Positions 9,821 to 19,985 of a stretch of 60,000 nucleotides of DNA are shown here, piece after piece. A model generated the notes under the pieces. It had not been told where the DNA came from and ran no database searches. It saw nothing but the letters and a program-made list of their open reading frames with translations. Positions within the stretch are counted from its first letter, which is position 1. The number at the start of each line of letters is the position of its first letter. This DNA is from Lineus longissimus (Eukaryota; Nemertea; Pilidiophora; Heteronemertea; Lineidae): contig NC_088322.1 of the NCBI RefSeq assembly GCF_910592395.1, positions 7,933,431 to 7,993,430 of the forward strand, read 5' to 3'. The translations under genes and the position numbers were made by a program.

Positions 9821-12426
9821 TCTTCATCATCATCATTGCCATTTTGCAATTCGCCTAATTGCCCTATTTGCCGATTGCCTAATTGCAGAATTCCCATATC
9901 GCCTAATTGAATACATGCACCAGGTGCTAGACAGTGTTATCAAGAAAGGCGTGCTGACTGATATCCTTTTTGTGGCCATTGGTATTAAAGGCCATATATC
10001 AAGGTTTGAAAACATGCTTGATACTCATGAAATATGTTGAGGGTTAAAAAAACAAGATCCCAGACATTAAAAAAATTCTAATAATAAAGTCATTATTTAG
10101 TTATTTCAATTTTCAATTTTAAACTATTTGAATTGCCCACCACACACAACTTTAGATTAGTTCCACATGTGGCCGCTAGGGATTTTTTGATGACGTAGAT
10201 CAGGTCAGTCAGAACAAAGCAAGATGGCTTCCGCATACAGTTCAGAGAGTGAGAGCAGTGAATTTGAGGATGTTTTGGTCGATACAGAAGGATATTTAAA
10301 CGTTGAGCCGTACATGTTCGAGCCATTAATATCACTAGATCATAATGAGAGTGATCATTCGGACGAAGGTGATTAGAATTTGTGGTTAATCAATTTGCAT
10401 GGCAGACCTGCCGATATAGCAAAGATTGATAGACGGTTGCAGATGCATAACATGTATGATTTTTGAACATACTAATGTTGCACAATATTGTTTCGCCTCG
10501 TCAGTGTTGTATCGCCAGTTATGTCATGACGCTGAACTACTATTGAAAAGTGACGGTATTATGCACAATCATCTTGACGTGACGATATAATGCCGTGCAA
10601 CGTTAGATAGGCCTAGATGTCAGATGACAATAATCTGTCATTGACAGTGGCTGTCACTGACACTGACCTGTGTCGCTGTCACGTTGCTATGGCTGGAACA
10701 CAAGAAGACACTATGCGGTATCACAGGCCCAAATAGGGCCTACACATTATGTATAACAACCGACCTCAGCAGCCTCGGGCATTAAATGCAATTGACATGA
10801 TTGGAACAGCTGTTTTTAACAAGTGGCATTTAATATTCAGTTGGATGCAGATATCCGGCTTCATGTGATAATCCGTATCGATAAAGCGATCACTGCAAAG
10901 TTTGGCCGAAGGCCCAGGCTTCCAACACTCCAAACGTTTGCACTTCCGAATCCGCAGCTTCCTCCTCTCTCGTTCAACTGGCTTTGGAAATTCATGAAAA
11001 TGGGTCCCATCCGTCATTCGATTGTTCTTTGTGCTATCCTTGACACAATTCGGAGCCACACAATACACCATAGTGAATGAAACACATTACTTCCAGGTGT
11101 GCATAATCAATTAAGGCCCTCCTGCTTTTATGATTGCATGACATGTACAGATAACCTGATCTACATCACAACTTTTGCTAAACCCGCCGCCTGGCTCTAA
11201 CAAGCCAGTTGCTAGCCTGATTAAGTAATCAAGTTGTCAAACACATAATTGGCTATATCTTCAAAATGGATGGAGCTAATTGCATTTGGTTTTCTGTATT
11301 GTATAAAGTGTTAGGTACACTTTTGAAATCGTCTTACAGCAGAAAATGGCAAAAAACCTTGATATATGGCCTTTAAAGGGGGGGTCGGGTATGGGAACGA
11401 CCCATTGATCATTTTAGAATTTGACCGTGAACCCCAACCCCCCCCCCCCCCCCCAAGGCTGAAAGACTAAGGCCACTAAAATTACTCCATTGTTTGATTG
11501 AAATCGGACATCCCATGGGCAAAACTAGCTGGACACCTCTAGAAAGGTAACCGGAAAAACGCCGACCGACCGACCAACCGACTGACCTGCCAACCTACCG
11601 TCATATGCAGTATCCCTTTGGCTTCTCTATAGCACATGTATCTGTGTAGTGCCCAGCGCAATGGACGTGATGGAGTCCGACGTGTCTGGCAGCAGCATCT
11701 CCAGTCAATTATACCGGGAAAACGAGCCCACGCGGTAAGGAACTGATAACGATACTCTAAAGATATGCTTTGTCTACATGGTCGGTGGATATAAAAACAT
11801 GATTTGGGCCTAATCTATGCACTGTAGTTTTCTACTCGAGTGTCTCGACCGATGCAATGCATGAACTGCAACGCGCAACATGCATTTGTTGTCATTTGAC
11901 CAGCGCACGTGCGCTTGTTTACAATTTCATTTCACATGACCTGCTATCGTGGATTGGATATATCACATTGACTTATGAGACCAGTGACTCAACTACGAAA
12001 CTCCTTGGGTTGGTAGGTCGGAAGGTCGGTCGGTCAGCGTTTTTCCGGTTACCGAAGCGAAAGGGATACTGCATATGACGGCAGGTCGGTCGGTCGGTCG
12101 GTCGGTCGGTCGGTCGGCGTTTTTCCGGTTACCCTCTAGAAATCATGTCTACATGATGGCCGTCACACCTGGCATATTTTGATATTTTGAGGTATTTTAA
12201 ATCAACATGGAACTTCATCCACATGTATGCCAAAAAAACAACAACATATTATAACAGACTGGTTCTTACCTGTGAGCTCATGAAGCATCTCTAACAACTT
12301 GTCGATGAATTGGCTTTCATCCCTGTGATAATTCTCCAAAAAGATTTTGGAGTCGAAATGAGTTTTGTAGTCGACTCCAGATAATGTTGCCGTCTCAAGT
12401 GATTCGGAAGCTGGATCGTTAGCCAT
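8872..12426 (-). CDS. NNMT/PNMT/INMT-family methyltransferase, copy A
   Basis: Three exons: exon 1 12426-12270, exon 2 9737-9521, exon 3 9313-8872 (stop TGA). They total 816 bp, or 271 aa, close to mammalian NNMT. Splice sites fit: donor CACAG|gtaagaa, acceptor tttcttcag|CTGCGG, donor AAAAG|gtatg, acceptor tcgtttcag|CGATGAATGG. Phases 1 and 2 preserve the frame. Exon 2 carries the SAM-binding motif LLDVGSGPSIYSVISAGS. Exon 3 carries KLRQDHIRQAIK, CDVHQ, LCFDAACCDE and LLKPGG in family order. The family transfers a methyl group from SAM to small amines in the cytosol; the substrate here cannot be read. Copy A is the only copy keeping Asp in LCxDAAC (others have Glu). The start is the MANDPASE methionine common to the copies, with A at -3 and G at +4. 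Intron 1 (2.5 kb) holds two transposons. Confidence 0.88.
9776..9836. repeat. (CGT)n/(CAT)n microsatellite at the exon-2 acceptor
   Basis: About 15 CGT triplets followed by CAT triplets, roughly 40 bp upstream of the exon-2 splice acceptor of copy A in transcript sense. A shorter version lies at the same place in copies B, C and D (about 20978, 32394 and 36331), E (44117) and F (50415), so length varies between paralogues. Confidence 0.9.
10224..10376 (+). CDS. acidic N-terminal exon-like ORF, 50 codons
   Basis: ATG at 10224 opens a Ser/Glu-rich peptide beginning MASAYSSESESSEFEDV and containing VEPYMFEPL, ending TAG at 10374-10376. GAAG|gtgatt just before the stop could be a splice donor, making it a first exon. 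Acidic N-termini with a PY-FEP phrase occur, from memory, in many predicted invertebrate proteins with a P2X7-type C-terminal zinc domain, often multicopy. No second exon was found nearby. It lies inside the Kolobok-like element and is probably a remnant of its cargo. Confidence 0.35.
   Translation: MASAYSSESESSEFEDVLVDTEGYLNVEPYMFEPLISLDHNESDHSDEGD
10830..11071 (-). pseudogene. THAP zinc-finger domain fragment
   Basis: Translation from ATG 11071 begins MVYCVAPNC, then GTHFHEFPK and CSDRFIDTDY: the order of a THAP domain (C-x4-C, a Phe-Pro turn, then C-x2-H-F). The final zinc ligand is Arg (CSDRF, codon CGC) where the family has His, so one C-to-T-type change at a CpG may have broken zinc binding. 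The reading frame then loses family resemblance. Best explained as the DNA-binding end of a decayed Kolobok-type transposase. Confidence 0.7.
11546..12133. mobile_element. Mutator-like element with 9-bp target duplication
   Basis: A 588-bp insertion in intron 1 of copy A. Termini GGTAACCGGAAAAACGCCGA and reverse complement are followed inward by (GACC)n repeats. CTCTAGAAA is duplicated exactly at 11537-11545 and 12134-12142. The empty site CCCTCTAGAAATCATGG is present in copy B's intron near 22830. A 9-bp duplication with such termini points to a non-autonomous Mutator-type element. The right end is doubled: a second terminus ends near 12053, before CGAAGCGAAAGGG. Confidence 0.8.
11661..11734 (+). 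other. exon-like ORF inside the Mutator-like element
   Basis: ATG at 11661 opens 24 codons rich in Ser (MDVMESDVSGSSISSQL), ending at a consensus-like donor CACGCG|GTAAGG. An in-frame stop follows immediately if the donor is not used. It could be a captured first exon, as in pack-MULEs, or chance. No family recognised. Confidence 0.25.
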
Positions 12427-12666
12427 AATAAGGAGCAACGGTGCAAAATGCCTAAGGGCGCAGTACTGTATGCAGCTAAACTGGTCGACGTGGTCTGTTA
12501 ACACTAACGTGGCACCAGGTGGTAAAATGTATATATGACCATGCGGTCGTGAACCTACACATTACGTATTCCATTTAGGTTTAAATATTAACTGCTGCAA
12601 ATGATTTGATATTATTTGTATTTGACGGCTCACCTTAAGTTTTCCATTGTTTTATCGGTTTGCGCA

Positions 12667-12840
12667 TCATCCACCGATTCGCATTGCAAACAAAAAATAT
12701 TTTGAGAGGCCCTCAAAGCTATATATGTATTTCTTAATGTCACTAGTCTCATTGTACCAACTTAAATTGGTCAGGCCGATTTCAGCAAATGCACTCCCGA
12801 TTATCTCGTTGCTTAATGGAAAGGCTTTCAACCTCTGTTA
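12667..12840 (-). pseudogene. methyltransferase exon-3 fragment beside a SINE
   Basis: Matches the 3' part of exon 3 (stop at 12667-12669 through AATGGAAAGGCTTTCAACCTC) with deletions, then breaks into non-coding sequence ending in the tRNA-like SINE. The same fragment-SINE junction appears at 37.4-37.7 and 58.4-58.7 kb, so it arose once and was then duplicated with the units. Confidence 0.8.
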
Positions 12841-12896
12841 TGGCGCGAAATTACGTCATGTAATGCTGCTTAAAGACGATTTGTGATGCCCTTCCA

Positions 12897-12985
12897 ACGA
12901 GGTTACTCGTTGGCCGAGGCGGTTACACTGCCAACAGTTATTCTTTTACCCGTTGTCGAAAGGGTTCGAATCCATCCTGGGCCGC
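12897..12985 (+). repeat. tRNA-derived SINE head, copy 1
   Basis: Box A TGGCCGAGGCGG (12911-12922) and box B GGTTCGAATCC (12963-12973) are about 40 bp apart, as in tRNA-Ser/Leu type promoters. The acceptor stem does not pair, so it is not a functional tRNA. A conserved tail with ACAGCTTTTTAGTTATA follows. Copies lie at 37591 and 58583. Confidence 0.75.
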
Positions 12986-13009
12986 ACTCTATTTTCATTA
13001 TGAAATAAA

Positions 13010-14725
13010 TCGAATGTGATGTTACATTCCCCAAAAAACAGCTTTTTAGTTATAGACTCCTCAATTCTCTGGTTCCAAACTTCATCCGTGTCTATTATTC
13101 ACAATGTGATCTTATTTCTGTTCCTGAAAAGTTGTTTTCAGTGTATTTTCTCCTTGAAATCGATCACTTCAGGTACTATTACTGTGCATACCTAGCTAAA
13201 TTAGTGTCTAGTTTCGTCTCTGATGACATTTATTTCGTAAAAATCGCTGTTTTTTTCTAAAAAGGTGTTTTTGTGGTCATTTTGGCTGTTTATTTCGAGG
13301 GTACGGTAGGAGGTCATCGTTCACTCGATAACTCTTTTTAAAATGAAATAAAAGCGTTTTAAGATACATGATATGAATTGATATTAATATTCGTTAAGTG
13401 GGATTGTCGGTGGACGTTCATTGTTGAACAGTTGTGCTGGAATTACGAAAATATATCGATATCGTTGAGAGTTCATTCATTAGGGGCCTGTTCTCAATTT
13501 TCCTTACAACGCCTCTAGCACTGGGCAATTGCCACCATCTTGAAAAGCAGTGCCGCGGATGGCTATCGCATCGCCACTACGCATGAGAACACGATGGCTG
13601 CCCTGCGCTGCATTGATAGTTCGTAATAAATTCACATAAAAACACACCAGAAGATCTCCGATTTTATTTACAAAGATCATATTTTGTTATTTATTGATAA
13701 AACAAGCCATTTTACCACAGCAGGTGACACATATTAGGCCTGAATAAGACTTTAGAATTTGAAGTGGTGGTGACGATGCCGATATCCAAGATGGCGGAAT
13801 TATACCAGTGGTCAAATCTCATCTATTTTGGGTAATTGCATCATTATTTCTTTTTGTGATTGGTGATTTGTAAAATTGAGAATGATTGAAAAATCAGTAT
13901 TTTTTCACCCAAAGGCATGAGTGAACATTTGATAAGTTTATTGTGATTTAATTGGTAATTTGGTCGACATTTTGACAATTATATTTAGCAATATTTCGAT
14001 AAATGCGGACCTGCTTCTTCCTCTTTTCGTAGTGGCGGTGTTTCGATAACTCAGGTCAGTTTCACGGCAAAAATAAGTGGTAGTTTTGAAATTCGAATGT
14101 GCATTTATTGATGTAACGATAAAGTACATTTCCGAGAATAATTAGTGAAAGTTTCAGTAGGTGTCGATTTTTGTAAAGTAGTGTATAGGCGATGGATTGG
14201 CTCAGCCATGTGCTCGTCGTGTCAGCGGGGCGCAAGCCGTCATGGGGGATGTAGGCTACACTACAATGCACGTGATTGATGGTTGAACATTCACTCTCGT
14301 TGACAGTGTATTATTGAAATATTTGATTGTGATGATGGTGTATTGTACTAGGCCTTGCATGCTCCCAACGTGTGGCATATTTCACATTGATACTACCAGT
14401 ATCAATTACAAAAAAATAGATTGTGAGTAACAATAGGCCTACAATACAATCAATGCTACATGTCATGAGGGTGGGAACGGGGAAGGGGGGGGGGGTAACT
14501 GTCTCGACGTCCCGTTAGGAAAAAAGGCTTATCCCGTTTCCCAACATGCAATTTTAGCCGAATCGTGACGCAAAACACGGCTTGTCTCGAATCCCGCTAA
14601 AATAAGGGTGTCTATCCCGAATCCCGACAGTTATTTTCGGCCCATCCCAGTGTCCCGAAAATACCCGTTCTCCCCCTCATAAATAGTAGACCATATTGTC
14701 ACATTGATGTTTTCTTTCATTACAG
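13010..14725. other. no gene seen; YY1-like site
   Basis: The first ~100 bp is the SINE tail, shared with 37740-37820. CCAAGATGGCGG near 13783 resembles a YY1 promoter element. A poly-G run lies near 14485. Open frames are short and unrecognised. Confidence 0.35.
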
Positions 14726-15494
14726 TTAGACTTCGAGATCTACATTTTCGACAAAGGCCTGGTGTATAAATATTACGTACTTGATGAAGGTAATATTAAT
14801 TTCTTCAAATTTGAAGCATGACGTTAATGGGGTACCAGCACAACTTCATTGACTGCTACGTGGCGCTGGTGGTATTTAAGGTATTGCATCGCTCATATCA
14901 CTTGAAAAAAACATTTACCCTAGTTACGACCAAAGCTGTTTAGCAGAGGGCGATACCTCATCAGGAGCGCCACAATCATATCATTGGTGTGAAAGCATTT
15001 GTATGAAGTTTTTCAGTTCTCAATGTGTTCAAAACCTTAATTGTGAAATTGTGCACTTCGAATTCAAATTTACGTCACTACGTTAGTTTGACATCCATTG
15101 ATGTCACGGTAATTTCACTGTTATGCTGTGCTGCTTTCAGGTTTAATGACACGAATGAGTACAAGTACATTACATATTTTCGACGAAGGCCTTCTGTAAT
15201 TTCATACGCTTCTTACGGTTAGTATTGATTCATAATTTCTAGTAAAAAAGTTAATTTTGAAAGTGAAAAATATGTTACAATACAATAGACCTGCAAATAC
15301 CATATACGCAAGTTTTGAACAAATATCACACATATTCTCCAGTTGACTTGTGATGATATTGATAATGGTGGTGGTGGTGTTATCATGTACATGGCTTCTA
15401 ACGTAGTAAATGTTTTCTTTTCAGCAACATTCAATAGATTTATTTACTGTATTATCATTTCGACCAAGGCGAATTCGACACTTCAATTGACAAG
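14726..15494 (+). other. three related exon-like segments
   Basis: Segments 14726-14789, 15141-15217 and 15425-15494 each follow a pyrimidine tract ending in CAG, contain a variant of TTTCGACNAAGGC, and end at a GTAAT or GTTAGT donor. Sizes of 64, 77 and 70 bp do not share a phase, so they may be degenerate duplicates of one exon or non-coding exons. No protein family recognised. Confidence 0.3.
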
Positions 15495-15540
15495 GTTAGT
15501 AACTTTTGTTCACAAAATCCAAATGGAGGCAAATACAGAA

Positions 15541-16090
15541 CAATCAAACTTAGTCATTCAAGTCAGTTACTGAAGCACAGTGAAAACTGTCGGGAGCAGT
15601 GCAACTGATGGCATGTCAAACTTCCAGTGACTGTCCCTGTCCATATATTTCAAGACAGTACAAATCTTGTAATCATTTTGTTTATGCAATGTACGTTATT
15701 ATGTATCATTTCAGCACAATCAAACTTAGTCATTCCAGTCAGTTACTGAAGCACAGCGAAAACTGTCTGAATTAGTGCTGCTGATGGCATGTAATTACTC
15801 TACTACCACTACCAGTGACAGTCAATGTCCATATATTTTCAAGTGTGCGAAATTAGTACTCGTCTACTTCTTAGTGTTATTTGAATGCAATGTATGTTAT
15901 AAAAATATTTTTTCAACACTATATCAACATTCTCATTCCTGTCAGTTTCTGAAAATCAGCTAAAGCAATCGCTACCAATGCAGCTGATAACAGCAATTCT
16001 TTTTGTTCCCAATGCCCATCCATGACAATATATTTCACGCATGTGACAATCATGTAATCATCCTGTTTTTTGTGTTCTATTCATGCAATA
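15541..16090. repeat. three-unit tandem repeat, period 176-202 bp
   Basis: TCATTCNNGTCAGTTNCTGAA occurs at 15554, 15730 and 15932. The downstream parts (GCAACTGATGGCATG, TGTCCATATATTT, AATCTTGTAATCAT) are also repeated in order with increasing divergence. No coding signal. Confidence 0.8.
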
Positions 16091-16279
16091 AATAAATTCA
16101 GTATTTTCAAATCATTGGTGCTACAAAACTATTCTCATTATAGATTATTCATATTTTATAAAATGCTGTCATGTCAAATTTTGTGTCCTATAAATCATTA
16201 TGAAGTCGGCATTTTATATACAACTTTTGTACTCCTCCTAAATAAACATACAAATCTTGTTTTATGTAAACTTTGTATA

Positions 16280-16469
16280 TGTGACCCGTCACAGCAAAAC
16301 CAGACGCATGTCGCTCTGAGCTTGGCAGGTTGAGACGGACTGTTTGTTCATTTATCTATTGTCTGCCTTTTGTAAAATATGAGCACATCAATTTCTTCCA
16401 TTATCTCCTGGTGTCATTTAGGCTCATCTTCTGTGCGACATGTACCTGGTTTTGCTGTGACGGGTCACA
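16280..16469. mobile_element. 190-bp MITE with perfect terminal inverted repeats
   Basis: Left end TGTGACCCGTCACAGCAAAA and right end TTTTGCTGTGACGGGTCACA are exact inverted copies over at least 24 bp. TA flanks both sides (16278-16279 and 16470-16471). Non-coding interior. The TA target fits Tc1/mariner-type mobilisation; the family is unassigned. Confidence 0.9.
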
Positions 16470-17143
16470 TATTCTATAGATATACAACACTCTAATGTCA
16501 CAATGCCTCTCTCACTCGCTTTTATATAGCAAGATGTATGAATAAACATGACACACCAACTATGTACAAAATTGCTAACAAACTGCACCATTTGTCAGTA
16601 CACCACATGAAATACAGAGATATGTCTTAATTCTAATCTTTCATTAGCGACACCATTTCTTACCCGAGTGCCTCCTTCATTCATACATCTTGTACTTTAA
16701 CTCAAGATACCCATCTTTGAATATTTTTAGTATACCAAGTACTACAATGTCAATGTATTGAAGTCATGTTCTTGTAGTGTTATTGGCTTTCTATTATCTT
16801 GTCAAAATACCACTTGGTTCTCGCAAAATCTCAATAAAAACAAATGCTATTGCATGTATTGCATATTCTGACAGCTATCCACTGTATCGATTTATCCATC
16901 ATCTGTACTATTTGTCACAAAAATGTTATATTATGTAAATCATATTTCATTACATAATGCACACTGCCAATTACTGCTGAACCATTCATATGTCATTTAA
17001 ATAAATAATTTTCAACTTTTTAAAACCGTCTTATAGTACTGTTCTTGTCACTTGGCTGAACCAATTGCTCTATAGCATGAAATTTCCAGAAATGCGCCAG
17101 GGACTGAAAAGTGCTGTTTTAACAGAGAGGTGTCCTAAACTGA

Positions 17144-17760
17144 GAAGTCGAGTTGAATGGAAACAACCAATTTGGAACCAAAAACTACTGTCCTTATTAA
17201 AGAGGTTGTCCTCAATAGAAAGGTGTCCACAAAAAGTAGGCCCACTGTATATGAAAGTACAAACCCTGGTACATGTAGTGACATCATCTACTCCTCGATG
17301 TGGACACCTGCAAATGCAGCGACAATGTCACATCAGTTATTTAATTCATCGTCCTTTGTGCAGATGGCACCACCCATCAAGCATGTTGGTGACGAATAGT
17401 GTCGCAGCATTTCGTCACCGAGCTTACACGAAAATGCACTGTCATTCATTCAGCCATAAGTGTAAGACTGTAGGGTTGTTTCCAACCAAAACATGTTCGA
17501 AATGTGTCAAGCATTCGGAACACCCAAAGACTGATTAGAGAAGTCAAAATTGAATGGAAACAACCAATTTGGGACCAAAACCAGTGTCCTTATTGGAAAG
17601 GTTGTCTTTAATAGAGAGGTGTCTACTAACGGAGGTTCCACTGTACATAATGTAGGAACCCTGGTTGTGACATTGTCCACTCCTCCAGCTGCACACCACC
17701 AAATCCACAACAATGTCACACCAGTTATTTAGTTCATCATGCTTATGGTCATTGTACTTT
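17144..17760. repeat. duplicated Tigger-like non-autonomous sequence
   Basis: Two related ~220-bp blocks (about 17144-17385 and 17540-17760) share TTGAATGGAAACAACCAATT, GAGGTTGTC and CACATCAGTTATTTA-type phrases. GGAGGTTCCACTGTA near 17632 looks like a Tigger-type terminus in reverse. No transposase. Confidence 0.6.
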
Positions 17761-17792
17761 CATCTTATGTAAAATGTAACTTTTTACACGGT

Positions 17793-17826
17793 TTCAATAA
17801 ACGATTTGTAATTTGTAATTTGTAAA
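17793..17826 (+). promoter_or_regulatory. candidate poly(A) signal with ATTTGTA repeats
   Basis: CAATAAAC followed by three TTTGTAA repeats. It could end a plus-strand transcript running through the exon-like motifs at 14.7-15.5 kb, but no coding region supports this. Confidence 0.25.
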
Positions 17827-17829
17827 TTA

Positions 17830-19300
17830 TAAATTTCACTAATAATTTGACGCCGCCAATTCCACTGGTCTTCGAAATACGTAAGCTACACTGTTGACGA
17901 CTATGACACTCCTCACAAACCACATTGTGAATCAGACGCCGATAGGCTTGTTCTTATCGTTTTCGAGGGCTATTGGTAGAGTTTGTCACCAAGCGCTGAT
18001 ATCTTGGAAGACCCAACAGGAAATCGTTCAGTCTGATTTTCCATAGACACCGAGCCTTTGGTGATGTTGGCGGCCTTTCCGAGAGGCGTAGATCTTGACC
18101 TGCAGTGTGCCGATATAAGGCCACATAGGGTCACGTCCAGGTAGATGAAAATTCGTAGAAAATCGAATAATCGAGGATTCAGTAAATTGTATGAATAAGT
18201 ATAAGTATTTTCAAAAATAGATAATCTGTTTTTAGTATTTTCATGAGAAACTTTGGTGAAGGTACAAGCTGAAAATAATGGACCGTGTACTCAGAACTTA
18301 CATTCCTGACAAAGATTCAAAGTTTTCTGCACTTTTTGCCGAACTGAAATCGACATCTTGGGCGGAGTACTTACGTGGCCTGGAGAATAATGACACTGCT
18401 TGACACCATGCGCCGCCACTTGTGTTATCACACTGATGCTGATCTGATAATGATTTTCGCAAATGTTGCGAGGCAGTTTTGGACATTGCTTTTGAAATTT
18501 TAGAAAGTCCTATGGTCCTTGGTCGTGTCAGATTCCGCACTAAATATATTCCTCGTACAAGCGCGAACTATTTCGAGGTACTGTGGGATGTGAGAGACCC
18601 CTATTGGGGACTTTGTGTAACTTTATCTGCCTGCCTATCTGCTGCTTAAATTTTCCCTTTATTGCATTCGGCCAGATATTTTTGGGGAAAACATACTCCT
18701 TTGTATATCACCTCGTCTGGTATGTCATTATGCGCATTTCGCACAGGAAACCTATCTTGCACTATTAGTCAATAGTGGAAAAAACCGCAATGAATAACAG
18801 GCTACATGTAGGCTCTACGTGTACCGTATGTAGCGTACACACTATATCAATTCGCGGTTTTTGACTATAACTGTTTCGACTATTACTGTTGTAATGTTTT
18901 GATAATGATTTTGGCCGAAAAATTTCAGAAAGTTACCCCCTCCCCTATCTTCAAGATCAAAAGATAGCAGCGCCCCTGAAATAGGTTTCAAAAGGTATGA
19001 AACAAGTCAAAGAGGCGATATTAAAAACGGCAGCATGCAGGCTATCTAGCTGCATTTACTTCGCCCAACGGTGATAGAAATACGTCAGCCGAAAGCGGAA
19101 GCCCGATGTACACATTGAACAGGTTCCATGCGATCATTTTAGTCTACCAGTGTATAAAAGTGTAAAAACACCCTGTTTACAATGTTTCATTGGATGATGT
19201 ATTAGCCTCGTTTTGACAACGGAGGATTTTGTGAAATAATCATCACTTCATAAGGTAATTAACGAGACTGCGGGTTACTGCTGGTAGCATTATAAACATG
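17830..19300. other. no clear gene; dispersed ~140-bp repeat
   Basis: Holds one member (about 18505-18650) of a dispersed repeat with ACTAAATATATTCCTCGTACAAG...GAGAGACCCCTATTG. Other members lie at 23440-23600, 38105-38260 and 38360-38450. A segment near 18780-18870 (AAAACCGCAATGA...TGTAGCGTACACACTATATC) recurs near 47690 and 57620. Open frames are short and unrecognised. Confidence 0.5.
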
Positions 19301-19985
19301 TACTTCTTACCAGGCCCTGGAGAATCAGTGTCTCAAGGCTACACAACTAAACCTCAGTGAATGAATTCAGGCCACAGTCCAAAAGAGGATTCTAATTGTT
19401 TTGAGGTACGGAGCAGTATTTGAGTTTCAAACGAATGTTGTATCGTAATGCAGCCCTCGTCTTGCTATCTTTGGCATGGGCCTTGTGTCGGGATACAATG
19501 TAATGTTCTCAAAGTTTAGTTTGGATGGAGGTGCCCTTATCAAAGCTATTTCAGCGTTTGATCGAAAAAAGTTTGGCGTCCGCGAGAAATCAAAGCATAC
19601 ATGTACACACCAATTCGTTCAAACGCTGAAAAAAGAAATGCAATCAGTCCGAAAACCTAAACATATATCCTTGGGTGCAGGCTTGTTGTGCAGGAATGGA
19701 AGGTACATGTAGTATACTTTGGGCTAATGCAATGCGTGTGTATTACAAAACCTACTCCTGTTACGTTGCTCATGATACCACAATGACAGCTATCGGCCGA
19801 CAATTTGACGGCTCACCTTACTGAATTTGCCTTCAAACATAAAATGAATAGCATTCCAAAAGGAGGGTATACTTCAATCACCAATCTGAATTTAATACAT
19901 CTACAACAAACGCTAGAACTAGAAATGAAGAAAAGTTCGAAAACTATGCAGAGCCTCTTTACATTGAGGAGCTGTTAGCTAGATG
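19300..19985. repeat. unit flank duplicated at the right edge of the window
   Basis: Matches 59487-60000 closely. It contains a 78-codon plus-strand ORF (19476-19712) that is 75 codons in the other copy (59669-59896), differing by four substitutions and an in-frame 9-bp gap. The ORF resembles nothing I know, and the substitution pattern shows no protein constraint. Downstream lies the conserved 3' flank of copy B. Confidence 0.8.

Larger units (their letters stand above)
9989..11372. mobile_element. Kolobok-like DNA transposon (TTAA, THAP)
   Basis: A 1384-bp insertion in intron 1 of copy A. Termini are AGGCCATATATCAAGGTTT and its reverse complement AAACCTTGATATATGGCCT. TTAA flanks both ends (9985-9988 and 11373-11376). 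The unoccupied counterpart near copy D (36580-36600) reads GGTATTAGAAGGGGGTCGGG. Inside are a THAP-type zinc-finger fragment (minus) and an acidic exon-like ORF (plus). TTAA duplications with a THAP domain are hallmarks of the Kolobok superfamily. piggyBac also uses TTAA but usually starts CCC. No full transposase is present, so it cannot move by itself. Confidence 0.7.

Noticed and set aside
9989-11372. piggyBac assignment from TTAA alone
   Set aside because: Ends start AGGCC rather than CCC and a THAP domain is inside, which favours Kolobok.
12897-12985. Functional tRNA gene
   Set aside because: A and B boxes are present but no acceptor stem pairs. Three copies share a non-tRNA tail, so it is a SINE.
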